64,000 bases of DNA from Batrachochytrium dendrobatidis JAM81 (lineage: Eukaryota > Chytridiomycota > Chytridiomycetes > Rhizophydiales), in contig NW_006281114.1 in the NCBI RefSeq assembly GCF_000203795.2, positions 1 through 64,000 of the forward strand, given 5' to 3'. The first letter of the stretch is position 1. Every line of letters starts with the position of its first letter. The notes under the pieces were generated by a model, which saw nothing but the letters and a program-made list of their open reading frames with translations, was not told the DNA's origin and made no database searches. This document shows, in pieces, positions 10,556 to 21,478 of this stretch. The position numbers and the translations under genes were made by a program.

Positions 10556-12937
10556 TTAAGTATCATTCAGCCGTCCATCTTCCAGCAGTAGTTTTGGCTG
10601 CCATGAAATTATTTTGCCGTGGAATCCACTGCCAAAACTTGACACATCATCATAGCCTGTGCCTTCCTTTGATTCGTCCCTTCTTACCAGCATTACCGAA
10701 TCATCCCCCAAACATGTTTCAATACGATCCAAGCACATGTCTCGTAAAAGAATATCTAAATTGCGTTGTTGAGCAGTAGATAGCAAGGCCTTTAGATAAC
10801 TCCGTAGTGTTTTTGGATCTGATGCAAGATCTGTCAAAGGTTGACTAAGCAGTCTCAACGCAGATGAGTTGGCTGTGGCCTGTGTACCATCGCCAGTTTT
10901 GTTTAAAATGTATGAATTCAAAGCCAAGCTTCTTTGGTCCTCGTAAAAGCTCCGAGAGGAGGAGTTGTACAAAGTGCCAGTCATTTCTAAACTACGGCGG
11001 TTGATTTGGGAAAGAGAGAGAGGGTCATTAAGAACACGGTTTCCTAGGCGATGCAAACGCATGCAAATACGATCCTCGTCAGTAAAATTAGATGGCTGCT
11101 CATCGATACATGGGACTGAATTAAATGAGCTGAGAGTAGCGGTAGTGTCGGTTCTGTGAAGAACAACAAATTGTGGAGTATGTGTTGAGCTGGTTTGATC
11201 GTCTGGCATTCCTGAAAGTGTCGATCGACTGCTGTTGTGTGGAAGTAAACGCATACGGTTCAAGGCATCAGTATAATCAAGACTAGAGCCTGCTTTGGAA
11301 CGCATAGTATTGTGCAGGTTTTCTGATTGACCAGTATGGACAAGGTCGTCAGTACCAGCCAACCCCCTTCTGGACAATTGTCCAAAGGGAGAGGATTTTT
11401 CACCACCTCTGTTTTGCTGGGCAGAACGTCGCTCTTTACGGTAATAGGTGACCCTGATTGTGATAAAGATAAAAACTGAAAGGATAGATATACATGCAAC
11501 CAAAAGACCAGCAATAGCAATGTTGGAGAAGGGAGTGCCGCCGCCTTTCGATTCTTTAGATGGACTATTTGCTCCATTTGCAATTCCTTTTAGATCCGAA
11601 TCTAAACACCATTTCAAATGTCATTATAGAATGGCGGCTTAGTGACTAATAAACAAAAGTATGCTGAAAAGCATGGTGTTTTAATAATTGAACGGGTTTG
11701 CTTTCTATACCTTGACAGATTCGTACACCCTTGGTACAAATAGCATCCTTGGCGAGGGTGTTGGGAGCACACATATATAAGCTCTCTAGGTCGCATGTGG
11801 TCAGACCTGGCATACGGGATAAATCAGGGACAAGATCAAACACATATGTATTTGAAAGATTACTGTCATTTATATTCAAAGATGAGCAAGTTTTAATGTT
11901 CAAGGTCTAAAAATCTGTTTTGTATACAATGGGTTGAATGAGACTTACAGATAGGACAGTGTAGGAAAAGTGACAGGAATATCCCAAGGAATATCGCCCG
12001 AGATCATAGTATTTGAAAAGTCACTACCAGTAAGATTTACCGTTACAGGGTTAGCTTTGGACTGCAGTTGAAATAAAGGCAAGGTAGCTTACATATGTCT
12101 TAGAGTAGCACCATTAGAAAGTCCACTTGGAAGCAGTCCAACATGGCTATTTCCATGCAAATCAATATATTGTAGCTGGTCCAGACTCGATAAATCTAGC
12201 AAATATTGCATTTCACATGTCGATTTATCGTATGAGCACCAGTCATTTAGTATTTGATGGGTGAATTCGAAATAAAAATAAGTTAGAAATAGACTAGGTT
12301 GAACAGAGTGGTTGAAAGCGTTACAAGGAATGGTAGCCCTATACAGCCTTGAAAAGAAATCAAGGCAAAAGGCGTAGTTGAAAGCGAGAGTACAGGACCC
12401 ATCCAGCAGTCATTGCACTCCAAATGATTGATGTTCAAGATAATACATTACCAGGAACAGAGCCAGTTAGTTGCTTGTGATTATGAAGAGCAATCAATCT
12501 CAAATGAGTCAAGTTTCCTGGGAACCCAGCTTCGGATAAGGTGCCTTGCAGAGTATAATTGCTGTGACCATCGATATAGCTGAGAACAAGTTCCAAAAGG
12601 TAAAAGTCATGAATGTTAGGATTAAAAGTGCAAGACGATAGCAGAGTATATTTCAAACTCACATCTCAGTGAGGTTTGGACCATCGCATGAAACCCAAAT
12701 GCCTGGAGGCAGAGGGGAGTTGGACAGTAAGCGCTGCAGGATCGTAGGAGCACCTAAAGACCCGCTAGACCACTTGCAGCATTTTGGACCGAGTTCTTGG
12801 ATAATAGTGGGCGGTAACAAGGTGGATAGCATTTGAATCAGTTGCAGACATGATGAAGCTTGAGTAGCGACAGCTTTAGACTTTGGTTGAATGGTGTTGG
12901 TAGTGCCGGCATTCGCAGGACCATCACTTTGCGACAT
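10556..12937 (-). CDS. Leucine-rich-repeat receptor-like single-pass membrane protein
   Basis: Several exons on the minus strand. The first large exon (12937-12660) has an LRR N-cap-like region: CLQLIQMLSTLLPP, CCKWSSG and GIWVSCDGPNLTEM. Short exons follow with plant-type LRR units (FPGNLTHLRLIALHNHKQLT, LSSLDQLQYIDLHGNSHVG, then DIPWDIPVTFPTLSYL) and a Cys-containing C-cap (TTCDLESLYMCAPN). The last exon (11617-10556) has one transmembrane helix (IAIAGLLVACISILSVFIF), a basic stop-transfer YYRKERR, and a roughly 270-residue Ser/Arg-rich cytoplasmic tail with no kinase domain. A signal peptide is not visible before MSQSDG, so a 5' exon may be missing from my model. It probably senses an extracellular ligand or acts in adhesion; no ligand can be inferred. 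Confidence 0.72.
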
Positions 12938-12976
12938 TTGGTGTAAGATGAAGTGAATTCAAGCCTTGAAATTATT

Positions 12977-13358
12977 TGCAGCGCATTCACGTAAAATGGA
13001 ACGCTTGCGATCTTGCTATTGAATGTCATTGCACTTGGAAATCGTTATTGGAAATAGTTTCAACTCTTTGATAAACTATGTTTGAAATCAGTTTTATTCA
13101 CTGCAATTCAGATATCGAGTTTAGCTGTTTTCAACTCTATAGAACCTTGTGTCGTGAAATTGTAGTTACGCTTGCGTCTTAGTTGAAGATTGCACATTTC
13201 AAGAATAAATCTGTAGATGCTAATCACTAACAAGATTGATCATCCTTGTTAAAGAACAAAGTATTGCCAGTAAATTTAATGAAAACTATTGGTTTGAGAT
13301 GGGTTGTTTATTGTACATTAACAACCTTTTTGTTCCATTTTACGTGAGTACGGCTGCA
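12977..13358. mobile_element. Inverted-repeat (MITE-like) element, copy M2
   Basis: Left end TG-CAGCGCATTCACGTAAAATG, right end TTCCATTTTACGTGAGTACG followed by GCTG-CA. GTTTATTGTAC lies at 13304-13316. One of the best-preserved pairs. The left end is about 40 bp from the LRR start codon and the right end is 45 bp from the stop codon of the oxygenase gene. Confidence 0.7.
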
Positions 13359-13403
13359 AGTTGTTCAGTCCTACTGTGGTGACTACTCAAACCAACATAC
13401 TGC

Positions 13404-14600
13404 TTATTTCCCAGTGCTCACATCAAAGTTGGAATTCACTTTTCCCAGTAGATGATCTCCATATAACAGTGGTTGAAACAGTGCTGGTTTTCCTGACATC
13501 TTAACACACTCTGGTAGTGGAGCTATTATTGCATCAAAGTTGGGTTCAAAAAAGAATGGTACTGATATACGGAAACTGTCTTTGGTATGTATCACTCTAT
13601 GTAATGTAGATGTGTATAGCTCGTTTGTCCAGACCTGATGTAGAATTGGGTTAGTGCGAGCAGCATCGAATGGGTTCAAGATATAATCAACTTACATTGA
13701 CCATGTCACCAATGTTGATCACAAATGCTCCTGGAATCGGATCAGCATTGATCCATTCACCAGATTTGGACTTGACTTGCAATGCACCAGTGGTCTCATC
13801 TGTGTTCAGAATGGTCAAGCACCCATAATCAGTATGCTCACCACAGCTGATCCCCACATCAGCATCTTCTTTCATCAGAGGTGGATATCCAATCATGCGC
13901 ATCACCCAGAATGAATTGTCCATGCTTGAATCAAAACAGTGCTCAGGAAGTCCAAGTCCCATTGCCATGGCTTGCATAGTAGCCATGCCCAATGCTTGCA
14001 TTTTTTCAACATAACGATCCACAACATCTTGAAAATTAGCTGGACGAGCTGGAATTGGATTGGTTCCTGACAAAGTCTGGAGTCCTCTTTTTTTGATTAT
14101 ATGCTCCGGACCAACTGGCGCATATAGATCTAGATTGAATAGCATTCAAAAAACCAGTTACCCACTATGATCGACTACACATTGTTTCTACAGCCATATC
14201 ATGCCAACATACCGATACCCTCATGCCAATCTTTGGCATACTTGGTAATGTTTTGGCCTATTCGCTGGTATCCACGGGCCAAGTCAGTCTTTTCAATAGA
14301 GATCTCTTCCTTTTCTATCATAATAAGTGGGTTTAGTGTAGGACAGTATTTTTGATATATACTTGCACAGTTGCATCAACTACCTTCAAGAGGCAAAGCG
14401 AAAAAATCGCATGAAAGAGTACGGATTTCGCTGACTTCATGCTCACTCAAACCATGGCCAATTAGATAGAAAAATCCAAACTCTCGGCAAGCACTGTCAA
14501 TGGCCTTGGCAGTTACAGTCTTTTCCTCAAAAGTGCCTTTACCAGATACAAAGGCACTGATGTCGACAATAGGCAGGGATGGCAGTGACGGAATAAGCAT
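13404..14600 (-). CDS. 2-oxoglutarate/Fe(II)-dependent dioxygenase (isopenicillin-N-synthase-like family)
   Basis: Start ATG 14600. Exon 1 carries the DIOX_N domain (SLPIVDISAF, ACREFGFFYLIGHGL); a short second exon reads KEEISIEKTDLARGYQRIGQ; exon 3 (about 14145-13690) and exon 4 (about 13679-13404) carry the catalytic 2OG-FeII domain. The iron ligands are visible as H-x-D in CGEHTDYGCLTIL and the distal His in TSTLHRVIH, and the 2-oxoglutarate-binding R-x-S is FRISVPFF. Such fungal enzymes oxidise small molecules; the substrate cannot be read from the sequence. Soluble, cytosolic by absence of targeting signals. Confidence 0.88.
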
Positions 14601-14929
14601 TCTTGTGTTGGGTTAAGCTTGATTAGCCGCTGACGGTCAAATCAAAACATTCCAAATCACGTGATATATGTTCATGACAAAAAGCTTGATTGTCAAATGT
14701 TGCTAAATTCAGCCCTAAAGAGTGGCCGCTAAAGACTTGAAAATCAACCAGAAGTTGTGTCATTATGACTGGAATTCAAGTGTTTTGTAATAATCGAACC
14801 AGTCATTACAATACCATCAATATCGACTGAGTGATCAAGTTTCACTAGTAGAATGCAATTTGAACCCATTTTCGAAATAATTCTACAAACTGGCTAATAA
14901 CTCACTATACACCACGTAACCATCACAAC

Positions 14930-15439
14930 TACAGTTATATTCATGTAAAGTAGAGCACTAAATAAGAGTATCTAATAAACAACCGCTTTATGAAATGGTT
15001 GGTCTCAGTCCCACATCACTTACTGAATGGCATTGTGCCCTTTGAATTCTTTGCTTAACTGGTCTTTTGGTGGCCATGAAAGCAATGGTCGCATTTCTGA
15101 AACATGCAATCATTGTTCCCTTGAACTAGAACGCAAACGTATAGGATTTAGAATGCATGAGCTTGTAGAGTTGAATTGACATCAAAACAGTCGAGCCAAT
15201 ATCCGAGTCCAAGCTTGCCAATCGTGTAATACATGGTTATACCAAATGGAAAGAAAAGAATACATTTAAAACTATAGTCTGTGCATCATATGATGCGCAT
15301 TGTGTTTAGGAGAATTGAAAATGCCCGTTATTATAGCAGTCAATTCTTATTAAGAAAGCGTAAACATCCACCCACTGTTTATTAGCAAAATAATGACTCG
15401 AGAAAAATAAGCGTTTCATTTTATATGAATACGGCAGCA
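14930..15439. mobile_element. Inverted-repeat (MITE-like) element, copy M3, with long internal region
   Basis: Left end TA-CAGTTATATTCATGTAAAG with AATAAACAACC and TTTATGAAATGG just inside; right end TTTCATTTTATATGAATACG followed by GCAG-CA, preceded by GTTTATTAGC. The interior (about 15060-15330) aligns by eye with the interiors of M4 and M5, for example CATGCAATCATTGTTCCC, GAACTAGAACGCAAACGTAT and CATATGATGCGCATTGTG. It sits in the divergent space between the oxygenase and chitin synthase genes. Confidence 0.68.
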
Positions 15440-15957
15440 AAATAGTACAATTAAACCACGTGGTAAGCTACGGGTTTTGTCAATTCATGAAACCGACGCG
15501 TGGAGCGAATTATTTCAGCATTAACAAATGCAAGTTGGCACTGCATTTCCATTTCTTCTGGATTCAAACTCGCACTTGAAACAAACCGGTCTTGCACTTG
15601 TCCTTTTGCTCTCAGTCCTCAATTCTACTGTTTGATTTAATTACAACCTGCCAGGTTGTTGAAATAAACGGTGATTCTTCAATACTATCATGAATAGTAA
15701 CTTGGAATACAACGACGATGGTTAGTTGTTTTCTTTAATTACCATATGCATGAATCAAGCTTCTAGCGAATTATTGCCATATCGACACCTTCACTAATTA
15801 TACTATTACTTTCTATACAACAAAATCATATATTGTGTTCCATGCATTCATTACTGTACAACCCTTTGTATAATTCATTACTTTGACGATGGCTTTTTGA
15901 TTTTTCACAACGGTCTGGGTCTGACTGCAACTGTATATCGATGAAACATGTATTGCC
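15440..15957 (+). promoter_or_regulatory. Presumed chitin synthase promoter region
   Basis: About 520 bp between element M3 and the chitin synthase ATG. I see no gene here. A promoter role is inferred only from position; no clear TATA box or named operator is recognised. Confidence 0.35.
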
Positions 15958-18600
15958 ATGACTGTAGATCGTCAACGAGGTTACCCTATGCCACCGCAGA
16001 GGAATCAGTCCAACAGGAGCTACAATCCACCTTCAGCTACTTCAGAGGTGCAATTTTCTCCTCGTCCACCTGTAGCAGGACATTATCAGCAGCAATTTCA
16101 ACAGTCAAAGTATGCGCCAGCACCATCTTCATATAGTGGCTCATCTCCGCCTCAGCACAGGCCTTTGCTTTCTACAGAATTGCATAATGGCAGTAGCTAT
16201 ACCAATCAGATGCCGTCTGGCCTCATTACATCTCTTTCTCCAAGCCACAGAAATATGGCGGACCATTCTATTCAGTATGGCGTTGCTGCAAATCCAAACG
16301 CCAGTCAGCTGATACCCCACAATGCTATTGCTCGCAAACGCACTGTTCGCAATATTCCTTTGACCCCACAGGGCAACTTGGTGATTGATGTGCCTGTTCC
16401 TGACAGAGTACTACAGATGGGAAAAATTGGATCTGGCGAAGAGTTTACCCATATGCGATATACTGCAGTCACTTGCCCCGCAGATGATTTCGTGAAGCGT
16501 GGATACACTCTCCGTCAGCAAGAGTATGCCCGTCCAACTGAACTGTTTATTGTGGTAACCATGTACAACGAAGACGACTATTTGTTTTGCAAGTCAATGC
16601 AAGCCCTGTTCAAGAACATTGTATATCTGTGTTCGCGAACACGATCCAAGACATGGGGTGTAGATGGCTGGAAAAAAGCCATCATCTGCATTGTATCTGA
16701 TGGTCGTGCCAAGGTTAATCCTCGTGTGTTGGACGTATTGGGATTGATGGGTGTATACCAGGAAGGTATCATGAAGGACCATGTCAACGAAAGGCCTGTT
16801 ACTGCACATTTGTTTGAATATACCACTCAAGTCTGTGTGACTCCCGAACTAAAGGTTCATGGCCATGAAAAAGGATACGTTCCCGTACAAATCATGTTTT
16901 GTCTTAAAGAAAACAATGCCAAGAAAATCAACTCCCATAGATGGTTTTTCAACTCTTTTGGCCCATTGATCCGACCCAATATCTGTATTTTGATCGATGT
17001 AGGCACTAAGCCTACCAACACCTCTCTCTACTCTTTATGGAAGTCATTTGACAAGAATGCCTCTATTGGAGGCGCCTGTGGTGAAATTTACGCCGAGCTT
17101 GGACCTGGATGCACCAATCTGTTTAATCCGTTGGTTGCTGCACAGAACTTTGAGTACAAAATGTCCAATATTTTGGATAAACCCTTTGAGTCGGTCTGTG
17201 GCTTTATTTCTGTACTGCCTGGCGCATTTTCCGCCTATCGTTATGCTGCACTTCAAGGTAGACCCTTGGAACAGTACTTTAAAGGTGAACTCATGCATGA
17301 CGGTGCTGATATTTTTGCTGCCAACATGTATCTTGCCGAGGATCGTATCTTGTGTTTTGAGATATCTACCAAGCGTGGTGAAGCGTGGCTGCTCAAGTAT
17401 GTCAAGGCTGCCAAGGCCGAAACAGATGTGCCAGACTCTGTTCCCGAATTTATCTCGCAGCGTCGTCGTTGGCTCAATGGCTCCTTCTTTGCTGGTGTGC
17501 ATTCACTGACCCATTGGTACTATATTTTCCGATCTGGACACGGTATCCTGCGCAAACTACTGCTACTCTTGGAGTACATGTACAACTTTATTCAGCTGAT
17601 CTTCAATTGGTTTGGACTGTCGTCCTTCTACCTCACCTTTACCTTTTTGTATGATGGATTCATCAACAAAAACGTGAATTTGGATGGAGTGCCAATTCAA
17701 CTCTCGGGTGGACTGGGAGATATTGATCCTTTCTTTGGCAAAACAGATCTAGTGTTTCAGATCTTGCGAGAGCTTTACATTTTTGCTATTGTTCTTATTT
17801 TTATTTCGTCTATGGGTAATCGTCCTCAAGGATCAAAGTACGTTTACGCATCGTGTATATTTATCTTTGCAGTGATTATGGGATCCATGATTTATCTGTC
17901 TGGGTTCTCCGTCTTCTCCATCGTGCAGCAGCTGACTCCAGCAGAAAAGGCATCTTTTTCGACACTATGGGTATCCAATCCTGCCATGCGTGACACGATC
18001 CTATCTGTGGGTGCTACCTACGGCATCTACATTGTAGCATCGCTGATGCATCTGGATCCATGGCATATGCTGACTTCATTCCCGCAGTACATGTTCTTCT
18101 TGCCAGCCTTTACCAACATTCTCAATGTTTATGCTTTCTGCAACTTGCATGATGTTTCCTGGGGCACAAAGGGAGACAATTCAGCCTCGTCTTTGGGAGG
18201 AGCTAAAACTATCAAAGGAAAGGATGGTAAAATGACAGTCGAGGTCGAAGTACCGACTGATCACAATGATATCAACGCAAACTATGAGACCTTTATCCGC
18301 AACCTTCGTCAACCTCGTCCCAATGAAAAGAAGCGACGAGATGCCAAAACCAAACAGGAAGACTACTTCCACAACTTCCGCACCCGTATTGTTCTGACAT
18401 GGATGTTTATGAACGCAGCTGTGATTATTGTGTTTACGACTGAAAGTATTCGTAGTCGTATATTGCCTGTTTTAGGGATTAGACAAACCAAGAGCTTTAA
18501 CCCATACCTGCAGTTTATCTTTTACTCTATTCTTGGGTTGACGGGTGTGCGGTTTATTGGGTCCACTATGTATCTTATTACCAATGCAGTGTTTCGCTAA
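15958..18600 (+). CDS. CHS: Chitin synthase, division 1 (class I-III type)
   Basis: An intronless 880-residue membrane enzyme that polymerises UDP-GlcNAc into chitin at the plasma membrane. Residues 1 to about 120 are a Pro/Gln/Ser-rich disordered tail. The Chitin_synth_1 region begins near residue 150 (RVLQMGKIGSGEEFTHMRYT), with TMYNEDD at 201-207, QNFEY (QxxEY) at 396, EDR at 461 and the processivity motif QRRRW at 501. About seven hydrophobic helices follow (for example LLLEYMYNFIQLIFNWFGL, LYIFAIVLIFISSMG), and a final pair at the C-terminus. Length and layout match fungal division-1 enzymes; no myosin motor or cytochrome-b5 domain, so it is not class V/VII. Confidence 0.96.
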   Translation: MTVDRQRGYPMPPQRNQSNRSYNPPSATSEVQFSPRPPVAGHYQQQFQQSKYAPAPSSYSGSSPPQHRPLLSTELHNGSSYTNQMPSGLITSLSPSHRNMADHSIQYGVAANPNASQLIPHNAIARKRTVRNIPLTPQGNLVIDVPVPDRVLQMGKIGSGEEFTHMRYTAVTCPADDFVKRGYTLRQQEYARPTELFIVVTMYNEDDYLFCKSMQALFKNIVYLCSRTRSKTWGVDGWKKAIICIVSDGRAKVNPRVLDVLGLMGVYQEGIMKDHVNERPVTAHLFEYTTQVCVTPELKVHGHEKGYVPVQIMFCLKENNAKKINSHRWFFNSFGPLIRPNICILIDVGTKPTNTSLYSLWKSFDKNASIGGACGEIYAELGPGCTNLFNPLVAAQNFEYKMSNILDKPFESVCGFISVLPGAFSAYRYAALQGRPLEQYFKGELMHDGADIFAANMYLAEDRILCFEISTKRGEAWLLKYVKAAKAETDVPDSVPEFISQRRRWLNGSFFAGVHSLTHWYYIFRSGHGILRKLLLLLEYMYNFIQLIFNWFGLSSFYLTFTFLYDGFINKNVNLDGVPIQLSGGLGDIDPFFGKTDLVFQILRELYIFAIVLIFISSMGNRPQGSKYVYASCIFIFAVIMGSMIYLSGFSVFSIVQQLTPAEKASFSTLWVSNPAMRDTILSVGATYGIYIVASLMHLDPWHMLTSFPQYMFFLPAFTNILNVYAFCNLHDVSWGTKGDNSASSLGGAKTIKGKDGKMTVEVEVPTDHNDINANYETFIRNLRQPRPNEKKRRDAKTKQEDYFHNFRTRIVLTWMFMNAAVIIVFTTESIRSRILPVLGIRQTKSFNPYLQFIFYSILGLTGVRFIGSTMYLITNAVFR

Positions 18601-18787
18601 TACAAAATGAATCCTAATTTAAAGCATCTTTGGATCTGCTGACGGCTGTATTTTCTGTAATAAAAACTATTTTTGAAATCAAACAGCTGACAGTCTAAAA
18701 GTAAATTCAAACAACCAATGATCACGTGTATGGGTAAGCTGACGTCAATGACGGCCGTGAATTTCTGACATTTTATCTTAACGAACA
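18601..18787. other. Short intergenic region, possible element remnant
   Basis: Holds the chitin synthase 3' end and the ETF-QO promoter. ACGGCTGTATTTTCTGTAAT (18645 region) resembles the left end of the inverted-repeat family, and ATCACGTGTATGGG (18721 region) weakly the right end. If real it is a shrunken copy; evidence is weak. Confidence 0.25.
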
Positions 18788-21098
18788 ATGTCGTCCGTGT
18801 GTCGTAGTTCCAGGCGAGTGTTTGGCCTGGCTCTCTCTTGTAGAATCAATACTGTTACTTCACTCGTATCCGATTCCTATTGTCTGCTTCCTACTCGCAT
18901 CCAGCTCCAGTCTCGCTCCATCCCCTCTCGTATCGTCAATAAACAAGATCGCTCCTATCACTCCACTCCATTCACCCGTCAGCAACTAGACGACGAAACA
19001 AAAGCCATTCTCAATGGCGAGCGGTTTTCTGAACAGGTAGATGTGTGTATCGTTGGAGCTGGCCCTGCTGGCTTGTCTGCTGCTATTCAGATTAGGAAAC
19101 GAGCCTTGGCTGATGGCAAAGATACTAGAGTCTTTGTGGTTGAAAAGGGCGCCGAAGTTGGTGAGTTTTATCGTATATACTTTGGTCGAGTATTCATTGC
19201 AACAGCGATTGTTTTGTTTTTAGATATTGGCACTGGGTGCCATCAAAATGGAGGCCAAGTTGCAACTGCGGCTATTTTCAAAACTATCTCATTGCTGTAT
19301 TTTGTTGATCACCCTACCTACAATATCCCTTTAGCTTAATCTGGAATGTAGTAGACATTTCATTGGCTCACTATACAAGCAACTTGGGCTAACATTGATT
19401 AAACAGGCGCGCATATCCTTTCTGGAGCTGTCCTCGAGCCGCGCGCACTGAACGAACTCATTCCAGATTGGAAAGAAAAGGGTGCTCCGCTCAATACTCC
19501 TGCTACAAAAGACAGAATGTATCTTTTTACTGAAAAATATGCTGTTCCAATTCCTCATCCACCCCAAATGACCAACTCGGGAAACTATATTGTCTCTCTC
19601 AACAACTTTGTCAGATGGTTGGGCGAGCAGGCTGATGAAGTCGGTGTGGAGATTTATCCTTCATTTGCTGCAAGCGAGATCTTGTATCATGAAGATGGAT
19701 CTGTCAAGGGTATTGCTACAAACGATGTTGGTATTGGCAAGGATGGCAAGCCCAAAGATAATTTTGAGCGCGGAATGGAGATTCATGCCCGAGTAACATT
19801 GCTTGCCGAAGGGTGCCATGGCAGTTTAACAAAAAAACTTATTCAAAAGTTTGATTTGCGTAAAGATTCTGAGGCCCAAACCTACGGTATTGGCATCAAA
19901 GAGGTATATTTATTGATATTAGATCCAAGGGTTGGTTTCAAAGTATGCATGGTATTGACGTCATGTTTAATTAGGTTTGGGAGCTTGATCCTTCAAAGCA
20001 TGATCCAGGCTTGGTTCTTCATTCAGTCGGATGGCCCATGGACTACAAAACCTATGGCGGTGCATTCATGTACCATTTAGAGAATAACCTGTGTGCGGTT
20101 GGCTTTGTCACGTCGCTCAACTATTCTAATCCAACCCTCAGCCCATATCGCGAGTTTCAGAGATACAAGCATCACCCACATATCAAAAAATATTTAGAAG
20201 GCGGTAAAGTACTATCTTATGGTGCCCGTGCACTTAACGAAGGAGGACTTCAGAGTATTCCAAAGCTGATTGTTCCCGGCGCTGCCTTGATTGGATGTAC
20301 TGCCGGATTTCTCAACGTTCCTAAAATCAAGGGCACCCATACTGCTATGAAGAGCGGTGAGTCTTTTGATATAGATGAAGCAATGTATTGTATCAAGATT
20401 TGATTCACTGATATTTTGATTTGCGCTTGTAACATGCAGGTATGCTTGCCGGTGATGCAGCTTACGAAAAGATTGAGGGCATTTCTGCCGGATCTGACAC
20501 TACCGAACCCTCCACTGCCCCACTTCTTCTCACAAACTATGTAGACACGTTGAAATCATCATGGGTATGGAAAGAGCTGTATGAAGTACGCAACATTCGC
20601 CCTTCTTTCCATTCTGTTCTTGGATTGTGGGGTGGTCTCATTTATTCCGGGTTGGACACCTTGTTTTTAAAAGGACGAGTTCCCTGGACATTCAGTCATC
20701 CAGCGCAGAAAGACCATGAATCCCTCACACCCATCAAATCTGCTAATCCAATTCATTACCCTAAGCCTGACGGTGTCATCAGTTTTGATCTTTTGGAAAG
20801 CGTTTCTCGCACTGGCACATCTCACGAAGAAAATCAACCCGTACACCTTCGTCTCAAATCTGGTCCATCTCCACAGCTTGAACATAACTGGAAGGTATAT
20901 GGTGGCCCCGAACAGAAATTTTGTCCTGCTGGTGTTTACGAGTACCTTGATGATGAAGCAAACCCTGGAAAAAAACGGTTTCAGATTAATGCTAGCAACT
21001 GTATTCACTGTAAAACGTGCGATATCAAAGATCCTAGTCAGAACATTGACTGGAGTGTACCCGAAGGTGGTGGTGGACCCAAGTACGTCAATACATGA
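18788..21098 (+). CDS. ETFDH: Electron-transfer flavoprotein:ubiquinone oxidoreductase (ETF-QO), mitochondrial
   Basis: Passes electrons from reduced ETF (fatty-acid and amino-acid oxidation) to ubiquinone at the inner mitochondrial membrane. Exons: 18788-19160, 19407-19903, 19975-20356, 20440-21098; each junction keeps frame (G|GC, GAG|GTT, G|GT). The N-terminus is an Arg/Ser-rich presequence ([19 protein letters not shown]). The FAD dinucleotide motif is [19 protein letters not shown]; exon 2 opens with [19 protein letters not shown]; the quinone-region signature is [18 protein letters not shown]. The 4Fe-4S ligands lie in [19 protein letters not shown] near the C-terminus. I end it at the TGA after [10 protein letters not shown]; an alternative last splice to FPST is possible but less needed. 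Confidence 0.95.
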
Positions 21099-21478
21099 TT
21101 ATTTCAAACAATCTATTTTAAAAGCAACAATGCCATAGGTTTCCATCCACCTAAGATTGCTAAAATAAAAATTGCTTCAAATTCAACTGAGTGATACGTA
21201 TTAGTGTACATTTGAGTGGATTCAATTTCAGTGTCCTAACAAATCATATCTGAATAAACTTCAAGTGTTTGCATCCATTGTTTTTGTTTAAACTGTACTG
21301 CTTTCAGTCTACGTTTATAGAAGCCATCCAGATATTACTTTTAGTCGATGGTTAGCAATTGAAACAGAAATAATAGTTTGAAAAGCTCTTCCACACTCGA
21401 TTCATTTGTTGCAGTGTTTAGGGCGATATGGGTGATTGTGAACTTGGCAGATTGGGTGTGGGCGAGTATGTTGGTGAC
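21099..21478. other. Convergent 3' region between ETF-QO and MCM9
   Basis: About 380 bp between two converging genes. The left part is the ETF-QO 3' UTR. The right part (21415-21478) may hold a short last MCM9 exon, since a TAG acceptor just above 21478 would add about 28 residues. No RNA gene seen. Confidence 0.45.

Noticed and set aside
21080..21160. Extra terminal intron in ETF-QO giving a different C-terminus (FPST)
   Set aside because: Reading straight on gives GGGGPKY followed by three residues, which already resembles the family's C-terminus; the extra intron is not needed.
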